From Siphonobacter aquaeclarae (GTDB lineage: Bacteria; Bacteroidota; Bacteroidia; Cytophagales; Spirosomataceae), in the NCBI RefSeq assembly GCF_900103285.1, contig NZ_FNGS01000001.1, positions 489,515-553,514 of the forward strand: DNA of 64,000 nucleotides, given 5' to 3'. Below the pieces are notes generated by a model. It saw only the letters and a program-made list of their open reading frames with translations. It made no database searches and was not told the DNA's origin. Positions 35,582-43,846 of the stretch are shown here, one piece after another. The stretch's first letter is position 1. Every line of letters starts with the position of its first letter. Both the position numbers and the translations under genes were made by a program.

Positions 35582-36805
35582 ATGACACGATTCTTTTCCG
35601 GTTTTCTCGGTCTCTGCCTCCTGCTGGCGGGTACTGTCGCCTCCGCCCAGCACACCGGTATCTCTTTTCAGGACGATTCCTTTGACGCCGCACTGGCGAA
35701 AGCCCGGCAGCAAAACAAGTCTGTCTTCGTTGAAATATACCTCAACGGATGCCCGCACTGCCAGGCAATTGAACCGCTGCTGAAGGATCCGAAGGTCGGC
35801 GAATTCTATAACGCCAATTTCGTTTCACTGCAGCTCGAGGCAAACTCTGACGCGTCCAAAAGGCTCCAGCAGCAGAAACAGCTGACGTACCCCGAATTTC
35901 CTCTTTTCCTGTTTTTTGAACGGGACGGCCGGCTGAAGCACCTCGCCACGCCACAGGAAAAGAAAACCCACGACGAGTTTGCGGAAGAACTTATCTCGAC
36001 CGGAAGGGCGGCGCTCGACCCGCAGCAGGCCACTTCCCGGTATCCGGAACGGTTTGCGGCGGGCGACCGGCAGCTTGCCTTTCTCGTCCAATACGGCAAA
36101 TACGCGAAGGCCGTACGCGACACCGCCGCGCAAAACCGGCTGGACCAGGCGTTCGGTCAGCAGCTCCAAACGCCGGAGCAGCGAACGGACGCGGTTGGTT
36201 TTTACATTCTCCGCCGCTTTGTCACCCGGTTTGACAATCCGCTTTCCACGTATTTTTTCTCCCATTTTACTGACTATCAGTCCCGTTTCCCGAAAGAAGA
36301 AGTAAAGGAAGCCGTCGAATCCATCGCGTTTCAATCACTGTTCGGCAGTGGCGCCAGGGCATGGCCCTCTGCCGCGATCGCGACCATGCGGGAAGGAATG
36401 GTGAAGGCGGGTATTCCGGCGCATGACGCTGCTTCCCGTACCCTGCTGAAGGAACTGGAAGCACTTTTTCGGGAAAAAAATACGCCGGAAGCGGTCGCCC
36501 GTTTCAACGCGTTCCGGGCGGGCGGAAAAACAGAAACGGAGGACTATGCCTACCTCATCCGCTACTTCAACGACCAGGCGCCGGATGGTCGTTACCTTTC
36601 TGCGGTACCGGCCTGGTCTGCTGCCGCGCTCGCCGGCGTCACGCCCCAGGCCGGACCGGCTGCGGCCGATCTGTACCACGCGCTGGGCGTTGCCTACAAG
36701 CGAAAAGGAGATGTGGAATCGGCAAAAAAAATGGCGGCTAAAGGAAAGGAGACAGCCGGCCGCCTGCATCAGGACACCCGGCGTTTTGACGCGCTGATGA
36801 AATAG
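35582..36805 (+). CDS. Secreted thioredoxin-fold protein with CPHC motif
   Basis: A 407-residue protein from the ATG at 35582, which starts a clean signal peptide (MTRFFSGFLGLCLLLAGTVA, cleaved near SAQ). Residues about 26-140 form a thioredoxin-like domain with the redox motif C57-P-H-C60 (YLNGCPHCQAIEP) and a cis-proline loop (LTYPEFPLFLFF). The remaining 260 residues are helical, with a TPR-like tail (ALGVAYKRKGDVESAKKMAAKGKE). Probable periplasmic thiol:disulfide oxidoreductase or folding factor; the partner is unknown. It is transcribed divergently from the Tat-exported isomerase operon. Confidence 0.85.
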   Translation: MTRFFSGFLGLCLLLAGTVASAQHTGISFQDDSFDAALAKARQQNKSVFVEIYLNGCPHCQAIEPLLKDPKVGEFYNANFVSLQLEANSDASKRLQQQKQLTYPEFPLFLFFERDGRLKHLATPQEKKTHDEFAEELISTGRAALDPQQATSRYPERFAAGDRQLAFLVQYGKYAKAVRDTAAQNRLDQAFGQQLQTPEQRTDAVGFYILRRFVTRFDNPLSTYFFSHFTDYQSRFPKEEVKEAVESIAFQSLFGSGARAWPSAAIATMREGMVKAGIPAHDAASRTLLKELEALFREKNTPEAVARFNAFRAGGKTETEDYAYLIRYFNDQAPDGRYLSAVPAWSAAALAGVTPQAGPAAADLYHALGVAYKRKGDVESAKKMAAKGKETAGRLHQDTRRFDALMK

Positions 36806-36828
36806 CAACCTCCACAACTATCTGCTCT

Positions 36829-37560
36829 TCAGCGCCTTACATCACCGTTCAATAACATGCCGCACACGCGAAAACCGGCTTTCAGGAGGGTTGACCGGGA
36901 AGCCGTATTCCGGACATTGCACCGTGCAGACGGAACATATCCCTGCCGGTAAATTTCCTTCTTCAGCTCCTGAACAAAGTAGGAACCGTATCCCTGCCGC
37001 CGGAAAGGTTCCGGAACGTCCAAGTACAAATCAGCATAGGGGAAATTGTAATTGGTGAGAAAACCGCCGGTGGCGCGCTCTTCATTGCCCACCTGGAGGC
37101 AGTATCCGCCGTGGTCTGCGTCGTCGGACTGGCGCTGGCGGCCAAATTGTACCTCCGGCATAATCAACTTGCTTTCCCTGTCGTCGGCAAAGAGAATCGC
37201 CTCTGCCTCAATTCCCTTTCCGAATTCCAGCACCATAGCAGACAGCAACGTATCGTTTGTCTGGCATTCGAGGTACGGCACGCCGGTTACAGACAGCAAT
37301 TCGCTAAATACACGGGAGGCCTGGTTCCGAAAGGGTGTTTTGAGGTAAAATTCGAAGACAGTATCCCGTGCGCCTCGCTCATCCCGCCCCCATACGGAAC
37401 CGTAGCCGGCCGTTTCCCCGTCTATTTCCACCAGCCAGGTATCGGCCCAACCGTAGCGGTGGCATTTGTCGTGCACAAACTGAAAACAGCCTTGCTGGAG
37501 AAACAGCGCCCGCATAGGGACTACCGTCGACAGGCTTGTCCGGGTAATTTGAATTTTCAT
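36829..37560 (-). CDS. GNAT-family N-acetyltransferase
   Basis: A 243-residue protein from the ATG at 37560; an extension of 37 codons is open but has no support. The C-terminal part carries the acetyl-CoA-binding GNAT signature (YLDVPEPFRRQGYGSYFVQELKKEIY, with Q/RxxGxG/Y geometry) and a final CNVRNTASRSTLLKAGF segment typical of GNAT motif B. The N-terminal half (ITRTSLSTVVPMRALFLQQ, ETAGYGSVWG) looks like a second, diverged GNAT-like half. The substrate is unknown. Confidence 0.82.
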   Translation of the reverse strand: MKIQITRTSLSTVVPMRALFLQQGCFQFVHDKCHRYGWADTWLVEIDGETAGYGSVWGRDERGARDTVFEFYLKTPFRNQASRVFSELLSVTGVPYLECQTNDTLLSAMVLEFGKGIEAEAILFADDRESKLIMPEVQFGRQRQSDDADHGGYCLQVGNEERATGGFLTNYNFPYADLYLDVPEPFRRQGYGSYFVQELKKEIYRQGYVPSARCNVRNTASRSTLLKAGFRVCGMLLNGDVRR

Positions 37561-37707
37561 ACCGTTCAGGATCAGGGGGAAAGTAAAAATTACGCCAAAT
37601 GGGCAATCTGAGGCCGATTTTCTCCCGTAGATATGGCAGAAACGCAGAAACTCCTTCGCGAAATGATACAAGGTGGTCTTCGGACCATCCTTCCTTCAAC
37701 CTTTATG

Positions 37708-37736
37708 AAAAAGAGCCCGGATGACGGGCTCTTTTT
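37708..37736 (-). terminator. Terminator after the GlxA-type regulator
   Basis: A perfect 12-bp stem (aaaaagagcccg and complement) with a 5-base loop begins two bases beyond the stop codon at 37739 and is symmetrical with T-runs on both strands. Confidence 0.9.
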
Positions 37737-37738
37737 CG

Positions 37739-38710
37739 TTATGCCATTTTCTGGTATTTGTTGCGGTATTCGACCGGTGAAAGGCCGGTTGTCTTCTTGA
37801 AAATCGCGCGGAATGCTTTGATATCGGTATATCCGACGTCGTACATCACTTCATGAATATTCTTGCGGGAAATTTCAAAGCCCTTTTTGGCGGCCTCGAC
37901 TTTCACCCGCTGGATGTATTCCGAAACCGTGTTGTTTGTCGCTTTTTTGAAACGGCGCTCGAAGCTACGCCGGCCGAGGGAAAACTGGTCTGCCAGTTGA
38001 TCAACAGTCAGTCTGTCCTGAAAATGTGCTTCGATAAAGTCCTGTGCCTTGCGGATGGCGTCGTCCTCGTGCTCTTTCTGGCCCTGAAAAATGATAAAGG
38101 GCGACTGGCTCTCCCGTTCGATCTCAATCGCGAAAACCTTGGAACATAAAATAGCCATGTCCCGGCCGGCGTATTTCTCGATCAGGTACAGGATCAGGTT
38201 GAGGTAGGAATAGGCGCCGCCGCTGGAGTAGAGGCGACTTTCGTCTGTAATGACCTTATCGGCAATGAGTTGCACTTCCGGAAACATCCTGCGGAAGTCG
38301 CGCGCGGCCATCCAGTGAGTGGCGCATTTCCGGCCATTGAGCAGTCCGGTAGAAGCGAGCAGAAAAGCGCCCAGGCACAGACTTGCTACTTCGGCGCCGG
38401 CTTCGTACTGCTGTGCGATCCAGGGGATAAAGGGCCGGTTGACCTCCAGGGCACGGTTCATGTCGCCGTCTACCGCCGGAATGACCACCAGGTCCGTGGA
38501 ATCGACATCTTCCAGCACCTGATCGGTATGAATGGTATACAGACCTCCGCTGATACGGGTGTCTTTCGTCATCCCGACCAGCTTCACCTGGAAAAGCGGC
38601 TTCTGCCCGTTGGCCAGGCAAAATTGGTTGACCTGGGTGAACAATTGCCTCGGCCCCTCGATGCTTCCCAGAATCGCTCCCTCGGGAACGAGAATGGTGA
38701 TTCTTTTCAT
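37739..38710 (-). CDS. GlxA-family transcriptional regulator (DJ-1/PfpI plus AraC domains)
   Basis: A 323-residue protein. Residues 1 to about 175 form an amidase-like DJ-1/PfpI domain (RITILVPEGAILGSIEGPRQL, DLVVIPAVDGD, EVASLCLGAFLLASTGLLNGRKCATHW with the nucleophile-elbow cysteine). Residues about 215-323 are an AraC-type DNA-binding domain with two helix-turn-helix units (LTVDQLADQFSLGRRSFERRFKKAT, NIHEVMYDVGYTDIKAFRAIFKKTTGLSPVEYRNKY). Such regulators sense small metabolites; the regulon is unknown. It ends in a strong terminator and is preceded by a 58-base gap to the unknown paralogue pair on the same strand. Confidence 0.92.
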   Translation of the reverse strand: MKRITILVPEGAILGSIEGPRQLFTQVNQFCLANGQKPLFQVKLVGMTKDTRISGGLYTIHTDQVLEDVDSTDLVVIPAVDGDMNRALEVNRPFIPWIAQQYEAGAEVASLCLGAFLLASTGLLNGRKCATHWMAARDFRRMFPEVQLIADKVITDESRLYSSGGAYSYLNLILYLIEKYAGRDMAILCSKVFAIEIERESQSPFIIFQGQKEHEDDAIRKAQDFIEAHFQDRLTVDQLADQFSLGRRSFERRFKKATNNTVSEYIQRVKVEAAKKGFEISRKNIHEVMYDVGYTDIKAFRAIFKKTTGLSPVEYRNKYQKMA

Positions 38711-38768
38711 AGGTAATAGAGTTATCCCTAAAAATAACCAGAAACCCGGATACGCCCAAAAGGATTGA

Positions 38769-39581
38769 CTATCCGGGCATTTCGTCGTGATTAACCAGGA
38801 GGAGGTTCAATAACATATCTGTCTGACGTTGTTTCCGGGTGCGATGATCAGATACAACTGCTGTCGGAAATCGGACAGGGCGTTTTGCAAACGCCTCTCT
38901 TTCAAACTCTTCCCATTTTTGGATGACCTGATCCAGTTCGGGGAGAGATTCCTCATCCCAGGATTCGATTTGTTTCCGCAGGAAGTCAAAGACAGCTCGG
39001 ACGGCCTCGTCCGAGCGGCGGTAAAACGCCCCGTAATGAGGCTGCAGACGCTCCAGATCATTTTTTACTTCGACCAGCCTGAGCCGCAACGGCGCAAAGC
39101 GCCGGAAGTCACGAAAATGCCGGGCGATTCGCTCCGCTATTGTCTCTTCGAGATACCGGCGGTAAGAAGCCCTCAACAGCGTCGTCTTCTCTTCTTCAAA
39201 CAAGGGCCATGTAACCCTGAAAAAAGGAATCTGCTTGATTTCCGGCCAGAAATGGTCCTCCCTGTAACGCAACAAGTCCGCGAAATACCCCATTTCCCAT
39301 TCAGATTCGCGCTCATCCGAACCGGCGATGAAGACTTTCGTCTGCTGCTGACGTTCTTTCCAGCCCGTTTCGAAAAGCTCAAACTGACTGTCTGACAAAA
39401 TCTGCCGGTAGATTTCATACTCGTAATCCAACAATTCCCACGTAGAAAAAGGGACTACCCTGAATCGAATATTCGCGTCGTTTTCAAACAAAAACTTCGC
39501 CTGCGTGAAGGTGAGAGCCAGTTCGGGCTGCCTTTCCTGGTAGCCTTTGATCTGGCTGATGCGTTCTTCTTCTGTCATCAT
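38769..39581 (-). CDS. Uncharacterised protein, paralogue of its upstream neighbour
   Basis: A 270-residue soluble, highly charged helical protein. I do not recognise the family. It shares with the upstream gene the opening pattern GYQERxPELALTFxQAxFLxEND, a SxWExxDYEYEIY block near 47-58, QFELFExGWKxR, and a DHFWPE block near 108. No catalytic or DNA-binding motif is visible. It starts (ATG-ATG) immediately after the upstream TGA, so the pair is co-translated. The base composition is ordinary for the window. Confidence 0.7.
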   Translation of the reverse strand: MMTEEERISQIKGYQERQPELALTFTQAKFLFENDANIRFRVVPFSTWELLDYEYEIYRQILSDSQFELFETGWKERQQQTKVFIAGSDERESEWEMGYFADLLRYREDHFWPEIKQIPFFRVTWPLFEEEKTTLLRASYRRYLEETIAERIARHFRDFRRFAPLRLRLVEVKNDLERLQPHYGAFYRRSDEAVRAVFDFLRKQIESWDEESLPELDQVIQKWEEFEREAFAKRPVRFPTAVVSDHRTRKQRQTDMLLNLLLVNHDEMPG

Positions 39582-40439
39582 TCAAATGGGATTAGGTTGA
39601 CTAGCCGGTACAGTCGTTTCGGTTTTTTGTTTAAAGAACTCTTTGACGTCAGCAAGGAAAACGGTAAGGCACCAATCCGTCCGTTTTTCTGTCGGCGTGC
39701 GCCGGTCTTCCATTTCCACATGCCAACCCGAGATAGACGTATGGCTTTTTTCACGAAGAAAAGCCTCGTATCTACAGGCTATTTCGATCAATTCCGCCAT
39801 CGCATTGCTGTGCAGAGAATCATACCTGCGGCGCATAAAGTCGTAAGCCGCCTTTGTCACTTCGTCCGCCTGGGCGTAAAAAAGACTATGCGGAGGCAGA
39901 AGCTTTTCTACATCCAATCTCAATTCCTCTGCTTCAAAAAGAAGAGGTGAAAAGCGGGAATTGTACCGAAAATGTTCTGTAACGAGATCTGCCCGCCGCC
40001 GCTGCTCCCACTTTCGGTATTCCGCCCGCAGATATGTGCCTTTCGCCTGATCTCGTGGCAAACAAAGCAGTAATTGTTCGTGAAATGCTACTCCTTTTAA
40101 TTCCGGCCAGAAATGATCCAGCAGGTATCGGCGCATGGGTCCGTAATGGTTAGCCAAATTCGCCGCCTGTTCGCCGTCTGATTCCCGGATTCGATCGATC
40201 GCCAGGCTGCGTTTGGCCTTCCATCCGGCTTCAAACAATTCAAACTGCCCTGGCGTCAAAATCCGGCTATAGATTTCGTATTCATAATCGAAATGTTCCC
40301 AAACGGAAAACCGTGCTTCTTCAAACCGGTTTTCCGAATCGTTTTCGACTAAAAAAGCGGCTTGTTCGAACGTAAGAGCCAATTCCGGCAGTCGTTCCTG
40401 ATAGCCCCTGATCTCTCTTTTCAACTCGTCATCAGACAT
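39582..40439 (-). CDS. Uncharacterised protein, paralogue of its downstream neighbour
   Basis: A 285-residue soluble charged protein with the same conserved blocks as the following gene: GYQERLPELALTFEQAAFL (about 11-30), FSVWEHFDYEYEIYSRIL, QFELFEAGWKAKR and DHFWPE. It then diverges, with a helical middle and a C-terminal tail rich in charged residues. Function is unknown. It is first in a two-gene unit, is divergent from the small-protein operon at 40564, and may share a control region of about 120 bases with it. Confidence 0.7.
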   Translation of the reverse strand: MSDDELKREIRGYQERLPELALTFEQAAFLVENDSENRFEEARFSVWEHFDYEYEIYSRILTPGQFELFEAGWKAKRSLAIDRIRESDGEQAANLANHYGPMRRYLLDHFWPELKGVAFHEQLLLCLPRDQAKGTYLRAEYRKWEQRRRADLVTEHFRYNSRFSPLLFEAEELRLDVEKLLPPHSLFYAQADEVTKAAYDFMRRRYDSLHSNAMAELIEIACRYEAFLREKSHTSISGWHVEMEDRRTPTEKRTDWCLTVFLADVKEFFKQKTETTVPASQPNPI

Positions 40440-40563
40440 GGGTTCGGTGGTGGATGTGACGTAAGATACGCCTTTGTCGCAATTTCCTCCTCTTATTGCC
40501 GGATTTGCCCCTTACCGTGTATCCTGATTCCCAGTAGTTTTGTTTCAACAAAAGACCTCAGCC

Positions 40564-40965
40564 ATGTACGATTTTTTACTGGACGACGACATTCTCCTGC
40601 TGGGCCGGACGGTGCCCGATTTCCCGACCGGTATTGAAGCCGCGTTTAACGCCCTGATGGATGCGCTGCCGAATCCGCTGCAACGCTCGTACTACGGGGT
40701 TTCAACGATGGACGCTACCGGCAAGGTGCTCTATTTCGCCGCTGCCGAAGCGTTCGGCACCGACGAAGCGGAAGGGTATGACACACGAGTCATCCCCGCC
40801 GGAACCTACCTCGCCCGGAATATCAGCGGCTGGCGTACCCAAACCGGCTGCATCAAGGACTACTTCGGCGAAATGATGCAGGAACCCGCATACGATAGGC
40901 AATCTCCCGCCATCGAATGGTATCAGAACGACGAGGAGCTGGTTTTACTCCTCCGGAAAAAATAA
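40564..40965 (+). CDS. GyrI-like/effector-binding-domain protein
   Basis: A 133-residue protein, probably of the GyrI-like effector-binding fold (two SHS2 modules): LLGRTVPDF near the start, SYYGVSTMD and YFAAAEAF in the middle, TRVIPAGTYLARNI, and a final IEWYQNDEELVLLLRK. There is no HTH, so it is a stand-alone small-molecule-binding or hydrolase-type member. I start at the ATG at 40564. A related but distinct protein is encoded at 59379-59822. It is first in a tightly spaced plus-strand operon with DoxX-like, SRPBCC and DHFR-like proteins. Confidence 0.72.
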   Translation: MYDFLLDDDILLLGRTVPDFPTGIEAAFNALMDALPNPLQRSYYGVSTMDATGKVLYFAAAEAFGTDEAEGYDTRVIPAGTYLARNISGWRTQTGCIKDYFGEMMQEPAYDRQSPAIEWYQNDEELVLLLRKK

Positions 40966-40991
40966 CGCTTTCAAAACAACCTATCTCTTTT

Positions 40992-41360
40992 ATGAAACGG
41001 ATTAATCTCTATTACTGGCTCGTAACCGGCCTGTTCGCGCTCCTGATGGCCTTCGGTTCTATTCCGGATATTCTGGTGATGCCGGAAGCCAAAGAAGTCT
41101 TCCGCCATCTTGGCTATCCCGAATACCTCATCGCTTTCCTTGGCGTAGCTAAAATGCTGGGCATCATCGCGATCCTGGTTCCCGGTTTTCCGCGGCTCAA
41201 GGAATGGGCCTACGCAGGATTGTTCTTTGATCTCACCGGCGCAATCTACTCGGCCATTGCCGTCGGCGACCCCGTCAGCGGTTGGGGCATCATCGTGGTA
41301 CTGGGTTACGGACTCCTGTTTGCTTCCTATGCCCTCTACCGCAAACGGAGGCAGGTATGA
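40992..41360 (+). CDS. DoxX-like membrane protein
   Basis: A 122-residue inner-membrane protein with four hydrophobic segments (about 8-27, 45-64, 73-92, 97-115). The sequence (YYWLVTGLFALLMAFGSIPDIL, HLGYPEYLIAFLGVAKMLGIIAIL) matches the DoxX-like family, whose biochemical role is mostly unknown. I start at the ATG at 40992, 26 bases after the upstream gene. Its stop overlaps the next start (ATGA at 41357), so translation is coupled. Confidence 0.85.
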   Translation: MKRINLYYWLVTGLFALLMAFGSIPDILVMPEAKEVFRHLGYPEYLIAFLGVAKMLGIIAILVPGFPRLKEWAYAGLFFDLTGAIYSAIAVGDPVSGWGIIVVLGYGLLFASYALYRKRRQV

Positions 41361-41569
41361 TTGAAGTCTTCAAAACCGACGTGCGGGAACGGTGTCAGGC
41401 GGAGCAGGTCATCCGCCTGCTCATCCGCCACTTTCCCGGGCATAAGGTCAATTTTGACCTGGAAGACTGTGACCGCGTCCTGCGCATGGAAGGGAGTACC
41501 TTTTCGGTTTCCCGGGTGAAAAACCTGGTGCGTCGCCAGGGCTTCCTCTGTCAGGTATTAACCTGGTAA
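41357..41569 (+). CDS. Small conserved hypothetical protein
   Basis: A 70-residue soluble protein, MIEVFKTDVRE at the start and a central NFDLEDCDRVLRMEG. The pattern of strand, helix, strand with a DCD motif suggests a ferredoxin-like (HMA-like) fold of the kind seen in many Bacteroidota, but without the metal-binding CxxC. It overlaps the DoxX-like gene by four bases. Function is unknown. Confidence 0.75.
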   Translation: MIEVFKTDVRERCQAEQVIRLLIRHFPGHKVNFDLEDCDRVLRMEGSTFSVSRVKNLVRRQGFLCQVLTW

Positions 41570-41581
41570 TCAATCGTTTTT

Positions 41582-42025
41582 ATGGAAAAAGTAGTGCTTC
41601 AGAAAACGATCCTGATCGGAGCGTCACCGGAGCGGATCTGGGAAATTCTGGTCCTCGACGCCTATACCCGCGTCTGGCTGGCGGAATTCCGGGAAGGCTC
41701 CTTTGCTGAATCGAACTGGGAGCCGGGAAGCCACATCCGGTTTGAAGACGGCAACGGGAACGGAATGATCGGCTTTATCCGTGAAATGATACCGGGCCGC
41801 GTGCTTACTTTTGAATACACAGGTCTGTTAAACGCCGGTCTGGAGGACCTTACCAGCGCTGAAGCGCTCGCGGTCCGGAATACCCGTGAATCCTACCGGC
41901 TGACAGCAGAAGGAGACGCGACGCGCCTGACGATTGCGATGGACCTGCCGGACCAATATTTCTCCCTTTTCAATTCCCTCTGGGACAACGCTCTGACCAA
42001 AATCAAGGCACTGGCAGAGGACTAA
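41582..42025 (+). CDS. SRPBCC-fold protein (AHSA1-like)
   Basis: A 147-residue protein of the START/SRPBCC superfamily: VVLQKTILIGASPERIWEILV at the start, then W-rich strands (SNWEPGSHIRFEDGNGNGMIG), IPGRVLTFEYTG, and a long C-terminal helix (FSLFNSLWDNALTKIKALAED). These domains bind hydrophobic ligands, and the role is unspecified. It starts 12 bases after the 70-residue protein and belongs to the same operon. Confidence 0.85.
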   Translation: MEKVVLQKTILIGASPERIWEILVLDAYTRVWLAEFREGSFAESNWEPGSHIRFEDGNGNGMIGFIREMIPGRVLTFEYTGLLNAGLEDLTSAEALAVRNTRESYRLTAEGDATRLTIAMDLPDQYFSLFNSLWDNALTKIKALAED

Positions 42026-42045
42026 CCTTCGAACCTCATATTCCG

Positions 42046-42597
42046 ATGCGAAAACTAAGCGTGTTTATGATGACGACCCTCGACGGCTACTTCCAGGGTC
42101 CGCACGGGGAACTGCCCTTCCACGGCGGCGACGCCGAATCCGACGAGTTTGCCGTTCAGCAGCAGGACGATGCCAATACCCTCCTGTTTGGCCGCAGGAC
42201 GTATGAGATGATGGCCGCTTACTGGCCCACTTCTATGGCAGCCGCGAACAGCCCCGAACTGGCGGCGACGATGAACCGGTCTGCCAAAATTGTCTTTTCG
42301 GATACCTTGCCCGAAGCCTCCTGGGAAAATACCCTCCTGATACGCGGCAGCGCCGCCGAAGCGATCCGCGCGCTGAAGCAGCAGCCAGGCGGTAACCTGG
42401 TCATTCTCGGGAGTTCGGCACTGACGGCCTCTTTGCTGAACGAAGGCCTCGTGGATACGCTCGATATGATGGTTCACCCGATTCTGCTCGGATCGGGAAA
42501 TCCCGTTTTTGAGAAAGTGACCGGTCTGCCGCTCCGGCTGATTCATTCGCGGCCGTTCCGCTCGGGCAAGATTTTGCTCACCTATGAGCCGAAATAA
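42046..42597 (+). CDS. Dihydrofolate reductase family protein (RibD C-terminal-like)
   Basis: A 183-residue protein with the RibD C-terminal/DHFR-like fold: LSVFMMTTLDGYFQGP near the start, LLFGRRTYEMMAAYWP, KIVFSDTLPEASWENT, GGNLVILGSSALTASLL (nucleotide-binding loop) and DTLDMMVHPILLGSGNPVFE. It probably binds NADPH; the substrate is unknown, and such proteins are not the essential FolA. Last gene of the operon, directly followed by a terminator. Confidence 0.88.
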   Translation: MRKLSVFMMTTLDGYFQGPHGELPFHGGDAESDEFAVQQQDDANTLLFGRRTYEMMAAYWPTSMAAANSPELAATMNRSAKIVFSDTLPEASWENTLLIRGSAAEAIRALKQQPGGNLVILGSSALTASLLNEGLVDTLDMMVHPILLGSGNPVFEKVTGLPLRLIHSRPFRSGKILLTYEPK

Positions 42598-42603
42598 CTC
42601 CGG

Positions 42604-42629
42604 ACCACCGCCATCCGGTGGTTCTTTTT
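42604..42629 (+). terminator. Terminator of the small-protein operon
   Basis: A 7-bp stem (accaccg/cggtggt) with a 5-base loop, followed by tctttttg, starts six bases after the DHFR-like stop codon. Confidence 0.8.
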
Positions 42630-42662
42630 GTATCTTACCGGCGCACTTATCGGTTCAAAAAC

Positions 42663-42896
42663 ATGACCTATCAGACGCCGGAAGGAGACCAGATCTCCGG
42701 CAATTCCCCCCTTCAGATTCTGGAAGCGCTTCGCGACCTGGCTCCTCAAACCGAAGGTATCGAACTTGAGGATTTCCTCACTATCCTGCTGAAATCCGTA
42801 CGCGAACGGTACGCGACTGAAATCGCCGACCTCGAACCCTCGCAGGTATTGTACGACCTGATTTCCATTGGATACCTGACGCCGATTGAGGATTAG
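42663..42896 (+). CDS. Small hypothetical protein
   Basis: A 77-residue acidic soluble protein from the ATG at 42663 (MTYQTPEGDQISGNSPLQIL). It is mostly helical, without cysteines or membrane segments. Coding potential looks real because the amino-acid pattern is well formed and the ATG sits in a normal leader after the terminator. Family and function are not recognised. Confidence 0.62.
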   Translation: MTYQTPEGDQISGNSPLQILEALRDLAPQTEGIELEDFLTILLKSVRERYATEIADLEPSQVLYDLISIGYLTPIED

Positions 42897-42906
42897 CGGA
42901 GCCATA

Positions 42907-42991
42907 GGCCGTAGGCGATAAGCTGCAGGCAGCGGGAAGTTAGTTCGCCAACTGCCTTTTGCTTAAAGCCTACAGCTTATTGCTTACAGCC
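42907..42991. repeat. Long imperfect hairpin in the gap before the kinase-like gene
   Basis: Left arm 42907-42930 (ggccgtaggcgataagctgc and on) and right arm 42968-42991 pair over 24 bases with four G-T-type mismatches. Nothing else was seen in the 275-base gap. The transition mismatches are what a conserved RNA stem or a decaying dispersed repeat would show. Confidence 0.65.
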
Positions 42992-43171
42992 TTTTCCGTA
43001 AAATTCCCCCGCCAAAACGGGAAATATCCCCTGTTGCCCTTCGGTGCACGGAGTTAGCTTTGTTACAGGAAGTCCGCCGCTTCTTTTCACTCCGGATATC
43101 TGCCGGTTTATTCCAACCCGCCGACCGATTCCCTTTTTTCCGCCGGGCGCTCTGCCCGGTCCTCTTTTGCC

Positions 43172-43843
43172 ATGACAAATGATCTATCCCTGGCGGCGGT
43201 TCTGGTTGCGCTTGTATTGGTCGGAACCGCGGTCTGCGTTCGTTTTCGGAAGAACAGCTATCAACAGGAACTTCGTCAGATCAGCCATGAAATTCACCGG
43301 GAAGAACGGCAGGCCATCGCCCGGGAGCTTCAGGACAACATCGGCCAGCTACTCTCGGCCGCCCGTATCAGCATTCTGCACCGGACGGCTACGCCGGTAC
43401 CCGGGCAGCCTGATCCGGGCGAGCTTGTCGGCCAGGCTATTCACGAAATCCGGGCCATTACCCGGGGTTTGATTTCTCCGGAAGACCGGACGCTGGAAGA
43501 GATGCTGTACCGCGAGCTGGTGCGGGCAGGCCGCCATTTGCCGCCGCTGCAGGAACTCGCGGTAGAAGGCTCTCCGTTTCCGCTTGATCCGGAACGCTCG
43601 CTGGTACTGTTCCGCGTGGCACAGCAGCTGCTTTTTCAGGCCTGTGCAGCGGGCGTATCTCCTGCGATCCGGTTGACGTATCAGGAGGAGCGTATATCCC
43701 TGACGTTCGGAGGGTTTCCCCAACATACAACCGGCGCAGAATGGGAAGTCATTCTGCGCCGGATCAGGCTATTGGAGGGGGAGATTATTTCCCGGCCAAT
43801 GCCGGACGGGACCGATACGATAACCGTCGTATGCACCCGATAG
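43172..43843 (+). CDS. Histidine-kinase-like protein lacking the phosphoacceptor His
   Basis: A 223-residue protein with one N-terminal membrane segment (about 7-23) and a HisKA_3-type dimerisation helix (REERQAIARELQDNIGQLLSAARISIL, about 43-69). The canonical motif is RELHD; here the codon is CAG, giving Q54 where the phosphorylated histidine should be. The second half resembles a shortened, degenerate ATPase domain (LFRVAQQLLFQACAAGVSPAI) without recognisable N, G1 or G2 boxes. It is therefore probably a non-catalytic relative that binds or regulates a partner kinase. It is alone, with no response regulator beside it, and converges on the MFS gene with a gap of three bases. Confidence 0.78.
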   Translation: MTNDLSLAAVLVALVLVGTAVCVRFRKNSYQQELRQISHEIHREERQAIARELQDNIGQLLSAARISILHRTATPVPGQPDPGELVGQAIHEIRAITRGLISPEDRTLEEMLYRELVRAGRHLPPLQELAVEGSPFPLDPERSLVLFRVAQQLLFQACAAGVSPAIRLTYQEERISLTFGGFPQHTTGAEWEVILRRIRLLEGEIISRPMPDGTDTITVVCTR

Positions 43844-43846
43844 CTA

